64,000 bases of DNA from Planctomycetota bacterium (GTDB lineage: Bacteria; Planctomycetota; Phycisphaerae; UBA1845). Below, piece by piece: positions 26,035-35,831 of the stretch. Each line of letters starts with the position of its first letter. Within the stretch, counting starts at the first letter, position 1. The stretch lies in the NCBI GenBank assembly GCA_029558835.1, contig JAKQDH010000124.1:1-64000 (forward strand), in the 5' to 3' direction. A program made the position numbers and the translations under genes. The notes beneath the pieces were generated by a model. The model had not been told where the DNA came from. It did no database searches and saw only the letters and a list, made by a program, of their open reading frames with translations.

Positions 26035-27915
26035 GTGAAGCCGAACGTTGTCGCCGGAATCGGTTTGCTGGTCGCCGTCGTCCTGTTTGCGGCGGTTTTT
26101 CTTTCGGCTCCGCTGCTGCAAAGCGCCCAGCAGAAGCTGGATGCGCAGGTAGCCGAGCGGATCGACCTGGCGCAGCGACTCCTGCAACGCTACCACGCCC
26201 AACTGGGGCGGGCGGATGCTTTGCTGGCGGAGCTGCGCGGGCTGGACGGCACAGGGGGGGCGACGGTGGACGTGGACGTCGAGGATCCCGATGCCCTCAT
26301 GGAAGCGGCTGAGGAGGCGTTCCAGGCGGAGTACGAGAGCAACTGGGAAGCCTACCCTCCGCGTGACCCCAACGACATTGGCCGGGCGGCCGGGCGGCCC
26401 AGCTTCGGCAATCCCGCCGGGCAGATCCGCGACGGCATCGCCGGCCGAGACCGGTTGCTGAACGAGAACAACGCCCTGCTCGACGAGGCTCTTGGGAAAG
26501 TGGAGGAAGCGTTGGCCCTGTCCGTCAACAGCGTCTCCGGACAGTCGGACGTGGAGGCCAACCGCTTGAAGAGCACGATCTACCTCCAGAAGGGGCTGAA
26601 CCAGCATCTACAGTCGCTTCTGCGGCGGCGCGCGATCGAGCCGTACCGAAGGGACGTAGTGAACCTCGCTCAGCAGGCGGCTACGCTGGAAAGCGTGGCC
26701 GGCGCGGAGCAGGGAACCGAGATCGACGCCAACCTCGAGCGGCTGGGAACCCAAATCACGCAGCAGGCAGGCGAGCTCGAACGGACCCGAGCGGAGCTCG
26801 CGACCGTAGACGATAAGGTGGCCCGGTTGCAGAAGGCGCTGGAGCAGGCTCAGACCCGGGCGGCCGAGACGCGAGCGGTTATGGAAACCCTGCGCAGCGC
26901 CGGGCCTGACTTGACCGTGAAGGACGGGGCGCAGCAGTTCGCCGGTCAATACGACGCAGCGGCCGGGCTATACCGGGAAGCGCTGAGCGAGGCCGCCCGG
27001 ATCGAGTTCGGCAAGTTCACCAATGCCCGCATCGACGACAGCGGGGACTACCTCAAGGGTACCTACGTGCCGACGGACGGGGCCGGCGAGTTGGCCATCG
27101 AGCCGGGACTGCTGCACTTCCGCGACCAGCGAGCGGTGCTGGCCGTCCAGGTTGAGGGCGCTCAGAAAGTCCTCGACAACCTGCGGGCGGAGGTGGCTCG
27201 GCTCGAGCAGGTCAAGGCAAGCCGGCAGCAGGCCCACCAGCAGGCGCAGAGCATGCTGGCGGATGCGCGGTCTGCCGCTCAGGAAACGTTTGACTCGTGG
27301 AAGCGAGTGGAAGCGGAGGCGGAGGCGGCCGAGGATGAGGCGGCGGCCTTGTTCGAGCAGGCGGCCGGCGCGGCACGGGACGCCGCTCGGTATGCCGAGC
27401 AGCGTGCGAACGACGCGCGGGAACGCACCCGGAACGTCTCCCCGCAATCCCGCGAGCTGTCGCCGTTCGAGAAGCGGGCCGGCAGCGCCTGGCTGGCGGG
27501 CTACATCGAGGCCCAGGTGGCGGACGCCCTGCTGGCCGCCGCGTGGATCCAATACGATCGCTTCCGCGACCGCACCGAGAATGCCCGGGTCGTGACGGCA
27601 GCAGCCGCGGTGCTTCAGCTCAACGAGGCGGACGCGGCTGAAGAGCGTCAGGTGGCGACCGATGCGAAGGCGGCCGGCATGGAGTTGGTCACCGAGGCGG
27701 TCCATACCCTGCAACGAGCCCACCAAGCCACCGAGCGGAACTGGACGGTGACGGCGCAGGCCGCCGGGGTCAAGTATTTGCTCGTGCTCTTCGGGCAGGA
27801 GCGCTACATCCGCGAGGCGATCGACGGGTACAAGGCGGCCACCCAGGGCCGCGAGAACGAGCGTGCGGCTGCTCCGTTCGTCGGTCGCCTCGGACAACTG
27901 CAGAAGCGTCACTGA
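26035..27915 (+). CDS. Membrane-anchored coiled-coil protein, unknown function
   Basis: 626 residues from a GTG at 26035, chosen because AGGAG lies 6-7 nt upstream. One membrane segment spans about 5-27 (VAGIGLLVAVVLFAAVFLSAP). Long heptad-like helices follow, rich in Ala, Glu, Gln and Arg, with clear coiled-coil at about 45-70, 235-300 and 375-465. A compact region near 310-360 (FGKFTNARIDDSGDYLKGTY) interrupts them. The topology resembles envelope or division spacer proteins, but I recognise no family. It stands alone between dcw and the sigma factor gene. Confidence 0.8.
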   Translation: MKPNVVAGIGLLVAVVLFAAVFLSAPLLQSAQQKLDAQVAERIDLAQRLLQRYHAQLGRADALLAELRGLDGTGGATVDVDVEDPDALMEAAEEAFQAEYESNWEAYPPRDPNDIGRAAGRPSFGNPAGQIRDGIAGRDRLLNENNALLDEALGKVEEALALSVNSVSGQSDVEANRLKSTIYLQKGLNQHLQSLLRRRAIEPYRRDVVNLAQQAATLESVAGAEQGTEIDANLERLGTQITQQAGELERTRAELATVDDKVARLQKALEQAQTRAAETRAVMETLRSAGPDLTVKDGAQQFAGQYDAAAGLYREALSEAARIEFGKFTNARIDDSGDYLKGTYVPTDGAGELAIEPGLLHFRDQRAVLAVQVEGAQKVLDNLRAEVARLEQVKASRQQAHQQAQSMLADARSAAQETFDSWKRVEAEAEAAEDEAAALFEQAAGAARDAARYAEQRANDARERTRNVSPQSRELSPFEKRAGSAWLAGYIEAQVADALLAAAWIQYDRFRDRTENARVVTAAAAVLQLNEADAAEERQVATDAKAAGMELVTEAVHTLQRAHQATERNWTVTAQAAGVKYLLVLFGQERYIREAIDGYKAATQGRENERAAAPFVGRLGQLQKRH

Positions 27916-28173
27916 AGTCCGTCGGCGTGACTCCGCCCAAGCAAGCACGCCGGACGAGTGCTGGCCTGCCTCGGGCACATGGCCACCGGGGACCTTCACA
28001 GCTTTCAACGCCGGTAGCGGGTGGTCGACGCGACATCCGCGGTCCGGCTTACTGTGACCCACACGACGTAAGTGAGGCTGTGATGGTGGTTTATGTCCAG
28101 CGCCGGCGTTTGCAGCCGCCGGCCGAGCCCCGTCGGCAGGCTGGGTGACTCGCGTTTCGTTTTCCACGCGCCC

Positions 28174-28202
28174 TTGACCAATCCAGGATGCCGGGCGATA
28201 AT
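28174..28202 (+). promoter_or_regulatory. Sigma-70 type promoter of the sigma factor gene
   Basis: TTGACC (28174-28179) and GATAAT (28197-28202) are separated by exactly 17 nt, the best promoter match I found in the window. Transcription would start near 28209, giving a leader of about 135 nt before the ATG at 28343. The rest of 27916-28173 holds nothing I recognise. Confidence 0.7.
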
Positions 28203-28342
28203 CAAAATGGGGTGGGTTGTAGGCTGTGTTCCGGACGGCGGCGCGCCAGCGGCGGGAGCCGCTAGCGATGCGTGCGGGCGCACGGCCGTCCGGTTCATCG
28301 GGTGCAGCCGTGCCCGCCGACGCAGGATTGACGGAGGAGCGC

Positions 28343-30013
28343 ATGCCGGCCTTCGTGAATCGCAACCTGGCTGAGTTGGCGCATCAGTTGACGCTGTCGC
28401 CACGACGGTTGCGGTTTGCGCAGCTCGCGGGCATCCAGAAGCTGCTGGGGCTGGTGGAGCGCGACGCTTCCTACCCGTACGAGTTCGTTTGCTACCACAT
28501 CACCGGCTATCAGAAACGTGGAACCGCACCGAGTGCATCGCTGCCCGGGAAAGCCCTGGTAAGCGACCTGGTAGCGCTCGGAGAGATGCTGAGCCGCCAG
28601 GCCGGTCTGAGCGTCGCCGAGATGCCGGAGCCGTATCTGACCCACGAGCAGGTGGCGAAGGAATTGTGCGTCAGCACGAAGACCATCCGGCGATGGCGGG
28701 CGCGGGGGCTGCTGGGGTTGCGGGCGGTGTTCCCCGACGCGGTGAACCGGCTGGTGTTCCTGCGGTCAGCGGTGGACGGGTTCGTCAAGCGGAACGCGGA
28801 CCTGGTGGCGCGCGGAGCGTCGTTCAGCCAGCTCAGCGTGGTCGAGCGGAAGCAGATTGTGGAGCGAGCCCGGGCGATTCTGGCGGAGCGGCCGTTGCGC
28901 ATGCACGCCTTGGCGCGGGTGGTGGCGGAGGAGACGGGACGCGCGGTGGAGACCGTACGGTATACGTTGCGGCGCTACGAGGCGTCGGGAGGGCAGCCAC
29001 CGCTGTTTGCGGGGCACGGGCCGGGCTTTGCTTCCGCACGGGAGGAAGCGATCTGGTCGTGCCGGGCGGCCGGCGAAGCGGTGGCGAGCATTGCCCGGGC
29101 GTTCGAGACGTCGCCCGAGGCGATCGAGGCCGTGCTGCGGGCGGTGCAGGTGCGGTTGTGGCGGCACAATCCGCCGGAGTTCATACCGAACGAGCTGTTT
29201 GACGCTCCGCACGCCGACGCGCTGATTCTGGAGGTGCCGGAACCACCGGAAGAGGTGGGGACCGGGCGGCGGGCGCCCGGCGGCGTGCCGGCCTACTTGC
29301 GCTCGTTGTATTCGATTCCACTGCTGACGTTCGCGCAGGAACAGGACGTGTTCCGGCGTTACAACTACCTGAAGTACCTGGCGGTGCGGAAGATCAAGTC
29401 GCTGAAGCCCGAGACCGCGTCGGCGGAAGACGTGGAAGCGGTGCGGGCGTTGCTCGCCCGAAGTGACGGGATCAAGCAGCGCATCGTGCGGGCGAACCTT
29501 CGTCTGGTGGTGAGCATTGCCAAGCGTCACGTCGGCACAGGGGACGACTTCTTTGAGGTGGTCAGCGACGGCAACATGTCGATGATGCGGGCGGTGGAGA
29601 AGTTTGATTTCGCTCGGGGCAACAAGTTCAGCACGTATGCGACGTGGGCGATCATGAAGAACTACGCCCGGTCCATTCCCGAGCAGCGTTACCACTACCA
29701 CCGGTACGTCACGGGGCAGGACGAGTTGCTCGAGTCGGCGGCGGACGACCGGCCGGCACCGGTTCCCGCCGACGAGCGGCAGCAGGTGCGGCAGACGCTG
29801 GCGGCCGCACTGGACGCGCTGGATGAGCGCGAGCGCGAGATCGTTACGCAGCATTTCGGTCTGTCTTCGCAGCGCGAGTCGCTCACGCTCGAACAACTGG
29901 GCACGCGTTTCGGCGTGACGAAGGAGCGGATCCGCCAGATTGAGCGTCGGGCCCTTCAGCAACTGCGCGAAGTCCTGGGTCCCCAGGTCGCCTTCGCCTT
30001 GGGCAGTACATAG
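28343..30013 (+). CDS. Sigma-70 family RNA polymerase sigma factor with multi-HTH N-terminus
   Basis: 556 residues. The C-terminal part is a sigma-70 core: region 1.2-like at about 316-345, region 2 at about 378-445 (NLRLVVSIAKRHVGTGDDFF ... TYATWAIMKNYAR), region 4 at about 485-545 with recognition helix LEQLGTRFGVTKERIRQIE. Only about 40 residues lie between regions 2 and 4, so region 3 is very short. The N-terminal 300 residues are unusual: an excisionase/MerR-like HTH at 98-125 and two further HTH-like helical blocks near 165-215 and 233-275. The start at 28343 has GGAGGAG upstream. Probably an alternative sigma factor; target genes unknown. Confidence 0.92.
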   Translation: MPAFVNRNLAELAHQLTLSPRRLRFAQLAGIQKLLGLVERDASYPYEFVCYHITGYQKRGTAPSASLPGKALVSDLVALGEMLSRQAGLSVAEMPEPYLTHEQVAKELCVSTKTIRRWRARGLLGLRAVFPDAVNRLVFLRSAVDGFVKRNADLVARGASFSQLSVVERKQIVERARAILAERPLRMHALARVVAEETGRAVETVRYTLRRYEASGGQPPLFAGHGPGFASAREEAIWSCRAAGEAVASIARAFETSPEAIEAVLRAVQVRLWRHNPPEFIPNELFDAPHADALILEVPEPPEEVGTGRRAPGGVPAYLRSLYSIPLLTFAQEQDVFRRYNYLKYLAVRKIKSLKPETASAEDVEAVRALLARSDGIKQRIVRANLRLVVSIAKRHVGTGDDFFEVVSDGNMSMMRAVEKFDFARGNKFSTYATWAIMKNYARSIPEQRYHYHRYVTGQDELLESAADDRPAPVPADERQQVRQTLAAALDALDEREREIVTQHFGLSSQRESLTLEQLGTRFGVTKERIRQIERRALQQLREVLGPQVAFALGST

Positions 30014-31409
30014 CCACCAAAGCCGCTACGGACCGCTCGTGAGGGTCCGGGCCTCGGTACGACGTCAACCACCGGACCAACGCCAAGTTTGACATGCTCC
30101 GGGAACGACCCAATTCGGGCAGCCGGGTGTTCGTGCCTCTTGGTCTGGGCTTCTTCTCGCGGAACCCGGCGCGGTGACCAGGGTGCGGGCCAAGGCCTTT
30201 TCGCCAGTTGCGGTGCGGATGCGGCCGGGCGGACTGCCGACATTCACGTCGGTGACCTCCAGACCCACGGCTGCCGGCACCAGCCGGGCGGTCTCGATCG
30301 ACTGCGCTGCGAGCTGCTTGAACAACTCCCCCCGTTCCTCCGCCAGGGGTTAACTCGGGCCAACGCGGCGCGGCCGCGGTCAAGAGGTCCTGGAGCCTGA
30401 CCACCAGAGCATCGCCCCTCAAGTGGGTATTCTCGTCCTTTGGGTTGCCCCACGTGCGCCCTTTCCAAGTCGCGGATGCCCACACAGATTGCGCCTTCGA
30501 TTGCCCCGCGTCTGCATTGTGCACTCAATAAGTACAGTGTGCCGTTTAGAAGCTCTCACAGAAAGAAGTCGAGGACTGTGCGCGGACAGCCGCCCGGCAG
30601 CCCGCGCGCGTGGTTCAGCCGCGGGGAACGACTTGCAGCCCCCGCGCAAGGCGGTATCATAAGGTTGGTGGGGGTGAGCGCGAGACCCGCGCAAGAGCGC
30701 TCACGGCGGTCCCAAGCGCAGACGTCGGATGACGATTCGAAGGGCAACCCAGCCGAGTTGGGGGGCCCGTTGACAAGTAGGCCGACGTGGTTGAACGATC
30801 GCACGTGTTCGACCATGTCGGCTGTTTTTTTTGCTTTCCGCCCCCGGACGGGCAGTGGGGGCCAGGGCAAGGCTCGCGTGGAGAAGTCCGAGTCGGGCGC
30901 GGCGGATCGCGCAGGAGGTCGAGGCGTTGCAGCCCGAACGCACCGGTGAGCGGCCTACTGCAACAACTGTGGTTCTGAGGCACAATGCCCTGGTCATCGT
31001 GCTGCGCGCGACCGTGTTGAAGGACGAGACCTCTGTGACCAGGACCGCGAACGACGCTGCCAGGGTGCTGGAGTTTCATCGGCAGTTCCTTGCCGGTGGT
31101 GCGGGTCCGCGGCAGCGCGAGACCGGGCGGATCATCGGCGCGAAGGTGGGTGAGGCGACGGCTGAAACCGAGTCGGCTCGGGAGCGATGGTGAAAGGGCT
31201 CGCGCGCGGACCCGTCGCCCCGGTGGACCTGCCGGCGAATCAGGTCGACGTGGACATCTGAGGCAACGAACGGCCGGCAGGGACTTGAGGGGAGGGGAAC
31301 CCGGCGTTTTCCGGAGGGTCGGGAAGACTTGCTGCAGCCGGTGCCGCCGCCGCCCGTTCCGGACGGCACCGTGCCGGCGCGACTGTGTAAGACGAAAGGA
31401 CGGTGACAT
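30014..31409. other. 1.4 kb region without a supportable gene
   Basis: Overlapping short frames exist on both strands but none has a good start, domain or consistent codon pattern. Their translations are Pro/Arg/Ser-rich. The minus strand at 30556-30870 gives a less random-looking segment (NHVGLLVNGPPNSAGLPF), which could be a decayed gene or mobile-element remnant. No repeat of R1-R5 was noticed here. The region ends at the promoter-proximal side of the HesB-like gene. Confidence 0.35.
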
Positions 31410-31694
31410 ATGCTGACCGTAACGACGCCCGCACTCGAGCGGCTATCCCGCCGCCTGGTCCGCAAGGGTGCCGCTGACGACGTGGCCCTGCGATTCACGC
31501 GTCGCCAGGGCGGCTGGAAGCTGGGTCTCGACCATGAATGCACCGGCGACACAGCCTTCAGCCACGATGGCCGCAAGGTGTTGTTGCTGGACGAGGCCGT
31601 ATCCAGCGCGATGACGCACCTGACGCTGGACACGCAAACAGGGGACCGACGGTCGCGGCTGCGGCTGCGTCGCAGCGTGCGCCCGCAGGACTGA
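31410..31694 (+). CDS. HesB/IscA-fold protein lacking cysteine ligands
   Basis: 94 residues. The layout follows the A-type carrier fold: LTVTTPALERLSRRLVRKG, a central strand region ending GLDHECTGDTAFSHDGRKVLLLDEAV, then LTLDTQTGDRRSRLRLRRS. The three metal-binding cysteines of IscA are missing; the only Cys sits in DHECTGD. This degenerate HesB-like family is best treated as of unknown function. GAAAGGACGG lies before the ATG. It ends 3 nt before the radical SAM gene, so the two are probably co-expressed. Confidence 0.65.
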   Translation: MLTVTTPALERLSRRLVRKGAADDVALRFTRRQGGWKLGLDHECTGDTAFSHDGRKVLLLDEAVSSAMTHLTLDTQTGDRRSRLRLRRSVRPQD

Positions 31695-31697
31695 GCG

Positions 31698-33578
31698 ATG
31701 GAACTCCCGCGCCGAGCTCGTGGTGACGTATACCTGCCGGACGGTGAGTTCCGGCAGCGCGTCTTTGCGCTGCGGCGGTTGACGCATGCCCACGAACTGG
31801 CCATCGGAATCATCTATGCGTTTGACTTCCGCACGCGCATGCTGCCATTCTGGTACGCGGACAAGCGTCTGGCGCCGTGCTCGGTGCGTTTGCTGGGAGA
31901 TGTGTTGCACGAGGCGGGTTTTGCCAACGTCCGCATCGTGTTGCAGCAGTGGTCACGGAATGTCGTTCCGAGCCGGATGCGCTTGAATGGCAGGCCGCTG
32001 GACATCCTGCTGGTGTCAGCCATGCAGGTACACGCCGCGCCGGCCTATGCGCTGGTTCGCGATGCTCACCGCATGGGCGCAGCCCGTCCGCTGATTCTGG
32101 CAGGCGGCCCGAAGGCGATCTATGAGCCGACCGACTTCTTCGAGCTGGGCCCGGAACCGGGCATCGGTGCCGACTGCGTGGTGACCGGGGAAGCTTTCGT
32201 GCTGCTGGACCTGCTGTACACCATTCTGGCCGATGGTCAGGCCAACCTCACCCCACGGGACGCATTCGAGCAGGCGCGGCGGGCGGGCCGACTCAACCGC
32301 GTGCCCGGATTGGTCTATTTGTCCCCGGACGCGCACGCCGGGGAGCCGATTGCCGTCAACACGGGGGTACAGCGGCTCCTGCGTGACCTGGACGAACTGC
32401 CCATGCCGGACGCCGGCTATCGGATGATCGAGCCCCCTCACCGCCGCCGGACGCTGTCGCCGCGGCCCTGCACGCCGCAACGCATTGGGAAGCTGTCGCG
32501 CATCGCCTCGATGGTTACCACGCAAGGCTGTCGGTTCAGTTGTCCCTACTGTCCGATTCCCGCGGCGAATCAGCGGACCTGGCGGCACAAGAGCCCGTCC
32601 CGATTCGCGGCGGAGATCAAGCAAATTCATGAGAACTTCGGCATCCGCACGTTCTTCGGGACGGATGACAACTTCTTCAACGATCGCGATTCGGTTGCGG
32701 CCCTGATGGGCGAGCTCGGCCGAACCGCAACCGGCGGCGTGCCCCTCGGTCGGCGGATCAGGTTCTACACCGAGGCCACCCAGGCGGACGTCTTCCTGAA
32801 TCGGGACCTGCTGCCCCTATGCCGCAAGGCCGGCCTGCGCGGGCTCTGGTTCGGGATTGAGGACCTCAGCGGCGCGCTCGTGAAGAAAGGACAGAGCGCG
32901 CAGCGCACCGAGCAGATCTTCAACCTGCTGCAGAAGCTCGGTATTCAGCCGCACGCGATGATGATTCACAGCGACGCCCAGCCGCTGCGTTCGGCGCCGG
33001 GTGACCTCTCCGGACTCCTGAACCAGGCGCGCTATCTGTTCGACCGGGGCGCGGTCAGTTACCAATGCACGTACCTCGGGCCGGCCATGGGCACCCGGAA
33101 CCTGGAACGCGCACTGACTGCCCGTGCCGTGTATCGGCAAGTGGGCGGCAGGCCGGTGCCGGATGCGTTTCAGGACGGCAATCACGTCGTGGCGTCACAG
33201 CATCCCCGCCCCTGGCAGCAGCAACTGAATCTGCTGCGTGCCTACGTCGCCTTCTACAACCCCGTCAATACGATCCGCACGCTGTTCGGGTTGCGCAGAG
33301 ACTCCGTTTCCCCAAAACGCTTCATGTACCAGCTCATTGGACAGCTCGCGCTGTTGCCGACCATTCCCAGGATGCTCGCCTGGGCTTGGCGGCTGAGCCG
33401 CGGTCCGATCGAAGTCCACGGCGGCCTGACCATGGCCCGCATCCCCATGATCGACGCCGCCGACGGCAACGAGATGAACTGGGCGATCGAGCATGTTCGC
33501 TCCCGCGCCGCATCGCCGGCCTCGTCCCCGCCGATGCCGTTGGACAACGTCAGCACCGTGGTGGCCGCCGCCCTATGA
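31698..33578 (+). CDS. B12-binding-type radical SAM protein
   Basis: 626 residues. The N-terminal 200 residues have the cobalamin-binding fold pattern (ILLVSAMQVHAAPAY ... LILAGGPKAIYEP ... VVTGEA). The radical SAM cluster motif is CxxxCxxC in TTQGCRFSCPYCPIP, near residue 276. A C-terminal extension of about 150 residues follows. Such enzymes methylate or rearrange unactivated carbons, often in lipids or cofactors. The substrate is unknown. It follows the HesB-like gene by 3 nt and precedes a second enzyme of the class. Confidence 0.9.
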   Translation: MELPRRARGDVYLPDGEFRQRVFALRRLTHAHELAIGIIYAFDFRTRMLPFWYADKRLAPCSVRLLGDVLHEAGFANVRIVLQQWSRNVVPSRMRLNGRPLDILLVSAMQVHAAPAYALVRDAHRMGAARPLILAGGPKAIYEPTDFFELGPEPGIGADCVVTGEAFVLLDLLYTILADGQANLTPRDAFEQARRAGRLNRVPGLVYLSPDAHAGEPIAVNTGVQRLLRDLDELPMPDAGYRMIEPPHRRRTLSPRPCTPQRIGKLSRIASMVTTQGCRFSCPYCPIPAANQRTWRHKSPSRFAAEIKQIHENFGIRTFFGTDDNFFNDRDSVAALMGELGRTATGGVPLGRRIRFYTEATQADVFLNRDLLPLCRKAGLRGLWFGIEDLSGALVKKGQSAQRTEQIFNLLQKLGIQPHAMMIHSDAQPLRSAPGDLSGLLNQARYLFDRGAVSYQCTYLGPAMGTRNLERALTARAVYRQVGGRPVPDAFQDGNHVVASQHPRPWQQQLNLLRAYVAFYNPVNTIRTLFGLRRDSVSPKRFMYQLIGQLALLPTIPRMLAWAWRLSRGPIEVHGGLTMARIPMIDAADGNEMNWAIEHVRSRAASPASSPPMPLDNVSTVVAAAL

Positions 33579-33716
33579 ACTTCAACAGCACACCAATGAG
33601 AAGCTCTCGCCGCGGCAATCCCGGCACGGGACCTTGTGCCGAAAGCCCGGGGTCCAGCGCGGGCGCCCGCTGCGGCGGCGGGCGTACCATCCAGTGTGCC
33701 AGGCTGATCCGCCGGA

Positions 33717-35216
33717 GTGGATTGGCCAACCCAGCCCGAGGCCGCACACCCGGAAAGGACCACGACCATTCGTCTATACTTGATCAACCCGCGTAACGCC
33801 CTTGTCGGCCTTGCCGACCTCGACGGCAGCCGGTGGAATCGCTACCGCATCTGGAAACCACTGGGCCTGCTGGCCTTGGCGGCGCTTACGCCACCGGAGT
33901 GGGAGATTTCAGTTTTTGACGAGAATGTCCGCACGCCTGACTATGCCAGCCTGCCGCGTCCCGACCTGGTGGGTGTGACGGCGTTCACCTCCCAGGCCAA
34001 CCGCGCGTACAGAATCGCGGCCGTATTCCGTGACCGCGGCGTGCCGGTAGTCATGGGTGGCATTCACGCCACCATGTGCGCCGACGAGGCCGCGGGGCGT
34101 GTGGACTCCGTGGTGACGGGAGAGGCGGAGCCCGTCTGGGCACAGGTGCTGGAAGATGCCCGGCAGGGCCTCTTGCGGCCCCTGTACGCGGGAGCCCAGA
34201 TCGAGATGGACCAGGTGCCGCCCGCCCGGCACGACCTGCTCGCCGGCGATTACGCGTTCGGCTCGATCCAGACCACCCGGGGCTGCCCGCTCAATTGCAG
34301 CTTTTGCAGTGTCACCGCGTTTAACGGTTATCGCTATCGCCAGCGGCCCGTGGCCGACGTGGTGCGTGAGTTCGCCGCCATCCAGGAGAAGCTCGTACTC
34401 GTGGTGGATGACAACCTCGTGGGCACGAGTCGTGAACACCTGGCCCGGACCAAGGAGCTGTTCCGCGCCCTGATTCAGGCCAATCTGGGCAAGCAATGGA
34501 TTGCCCAGGTGACGATCAATATCGCGGACGACGACGAGCTGCTGGCGCTGGCGGCCCAGGCCGGCTGCGCCGGTGTCTTCATCGGCTTCGAATCGCCAAC
34601 GGCTGCAGGCCTGCGGGAAGTCGGCAAGAAGTTCAACCTCGTTAGAGGCCGCGACTTCGCCGCGTCGGTTCGCCGCATCCAGCGGCACCGGATCCTCGTC
34701 GCCGGTTCGTTCATCATGGGGTTGGATTCGGACGAACCCGGCATCGGTCGACGGATTGCGGCGGCGGCCGAGGATTACGGCATCGATATCCTCAACACCC
34801 TGTTTCTCACGCCGCTGCCCGGTACGCGGCTGTGGGACGACCTTACGGCCCAGGGTCGGATCGCTGCCGACAGGTTCCCGGAAGATTGGAAGCACTACAC
34901 GTTGACGTTCCCCGTTGCCTGCTACCGACACTTCTCCTGCGCAGAGCTCGTTCAGGAAATGGAAGTCTGTGACCAGACCTTCTATTCGCTGAGCAACACC
35001 CTTCGTCGGGTCTGGGGAAGCTTGTGGCACCGGCGCAAGCCGCTCATCGCCTTGGTGGCCAACCTGTCCTATCGCAGGAACCTCAGCCAGGGTCGGAAGA
35101 ACTGCCGGGACTTTGTCCTGTCACGCACCCAGCCAGGCGCGGGTTTGATGGTATCACCGGGTCCGGAATTCGCGTCTGGAACGCACGGACTCCCGAGTGG
35201 TTGCGCATCGCCGTGA
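33717..35216 (+). CDS. B12-binding radical SAM protein, second copy
   Basis: 499 residues from GTG 33717. The family's usual beginning (RLYLINPRNALVGLADL) lies 18 residues further in. A GGAAAGGA ribosome-binding site sits 8 nt before an ATT codon at 33768, so the real start may be that ATT. The B12 domain shows VVMGGIHATMCADEAAGRVDSVVTGEAE. The cluster motif is CPLNCSFC, with TTRGCP before it. The topology resembles HpnJ/BchE-like enzymes. It lies 138 nt after the first radical SAM gene, on the same strand; the pair may act in one pathway. Confidence 0.9.
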   Translation: MDWPTQPEAAHPERTTTIRLYLINPRNALVGLADLDGSRWNRYRIWKPLGLLALAALTPPEWEISVFDENVRTPDYASLPRPDLVGVTAFTSQANRAYRIAAVFRDRGVPVVMGGIHATMCADEAAGRVDSVVTGEAEPVWAQVLEDARQGLLRPLYAGAQIEMDQVPPARHDLLAGDYAFGSIQTTRGCPLNCSFCSVTAFNGYRYRQRPVADVVREFAAIQEKLVLVVDDNLVGTSREHLARTKELFRALIQANLGKQWIAQVTINIADDDELLALAAQAGCAGVFIGFESPTAAGLREVGKKFNLVRGRDFAASVRRIQRHRILVAGSFIMGLDSDEPGIGRRIAAAAEDYGIDILNTLFLTPLPGTRLWDDLTAQGRIAADRFPEDWKHYTLTFPVACYRHFSCAELVQEMEVCDQTFYSLSNTLRRVWGSLWHRRKPLIALVANLSYRRNLSQGRKNCRDFVLSRTQPGAGLMVSPGPEFASGTHGLPSGCASP

Positions 35217-35831
35217 CGACGAACGAACGGGGAAGCCCTGCCCAACCGCGTCCGTGACCTCGAACCACACGACCGTTCCTCACCCAGAAGCTCGCGCGCG
35301 AACCGCCTGCTGAAGAACGAGCGTCGGCCGAGTCTGGGCGCCAATCCCTTGCCCGGCATTGGGACCCACAACGTCAGTAGGGCCAGGCCAGGTCACAGGG
35401 CCACGCGGGGGATCTCTTCCCAGCCTCGCCCCCCCCGGCCGACGTGGAGGGCATCAGGGGCAGCGGCCTGCGAAGCACCGACTGCGGACCATGAGTCGTT
35501 CAACGGGCCGCGAACGCCGCTCCGAACTCAGAGGTTTCCAGCGGCGGCCGGTTGATTGCGCACAGTAACGGCTTGTTTCATCTGCGAAGATTCCAGCATC
35601 ACTGCAACCACGACGAGAGGTGGCGGAAGCGGCCGAGCGGCTCGCGGTAGGGACGCGGCGTGTCTACTATCCGGGTGATGGCAACAAGGGTGCGAGGGGC
35701 TGCCCCTGCGCACGCCGGGCACCTGGATCGAGCGGAAGCGCGCGGCGCCCCTCCGAGCCCGAGCGCAAGCGAGGGGCAGCGAGTTGACGACGGCCGCACC
35801 AGCGGACGACGTATACAGGACGAACCACGCG
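35217..35831. other. Intergenic region with an R5 copy
   Basis: 615 nt without a gene I can support. CGCCTGCTGAAGAACGAGCGTCGGCC at 35287-35312 matches the R5 end, and GGCCGACG recurs near 35437, so a degenerate R5 element spans about 35288-35452. The stretch 35617-35720 has a tRNA-like look but lacks a T-loop and acceptor pairing. Confidence 0.4.

Noticed and set aside
35617..35720. tRNA-Ser/Leu-like stretch (GGCCGAGCGGCTCGCGGT)
   Set aside because: There is no GTTCGA-type T-loop and the putative acceptor ends do not pair.
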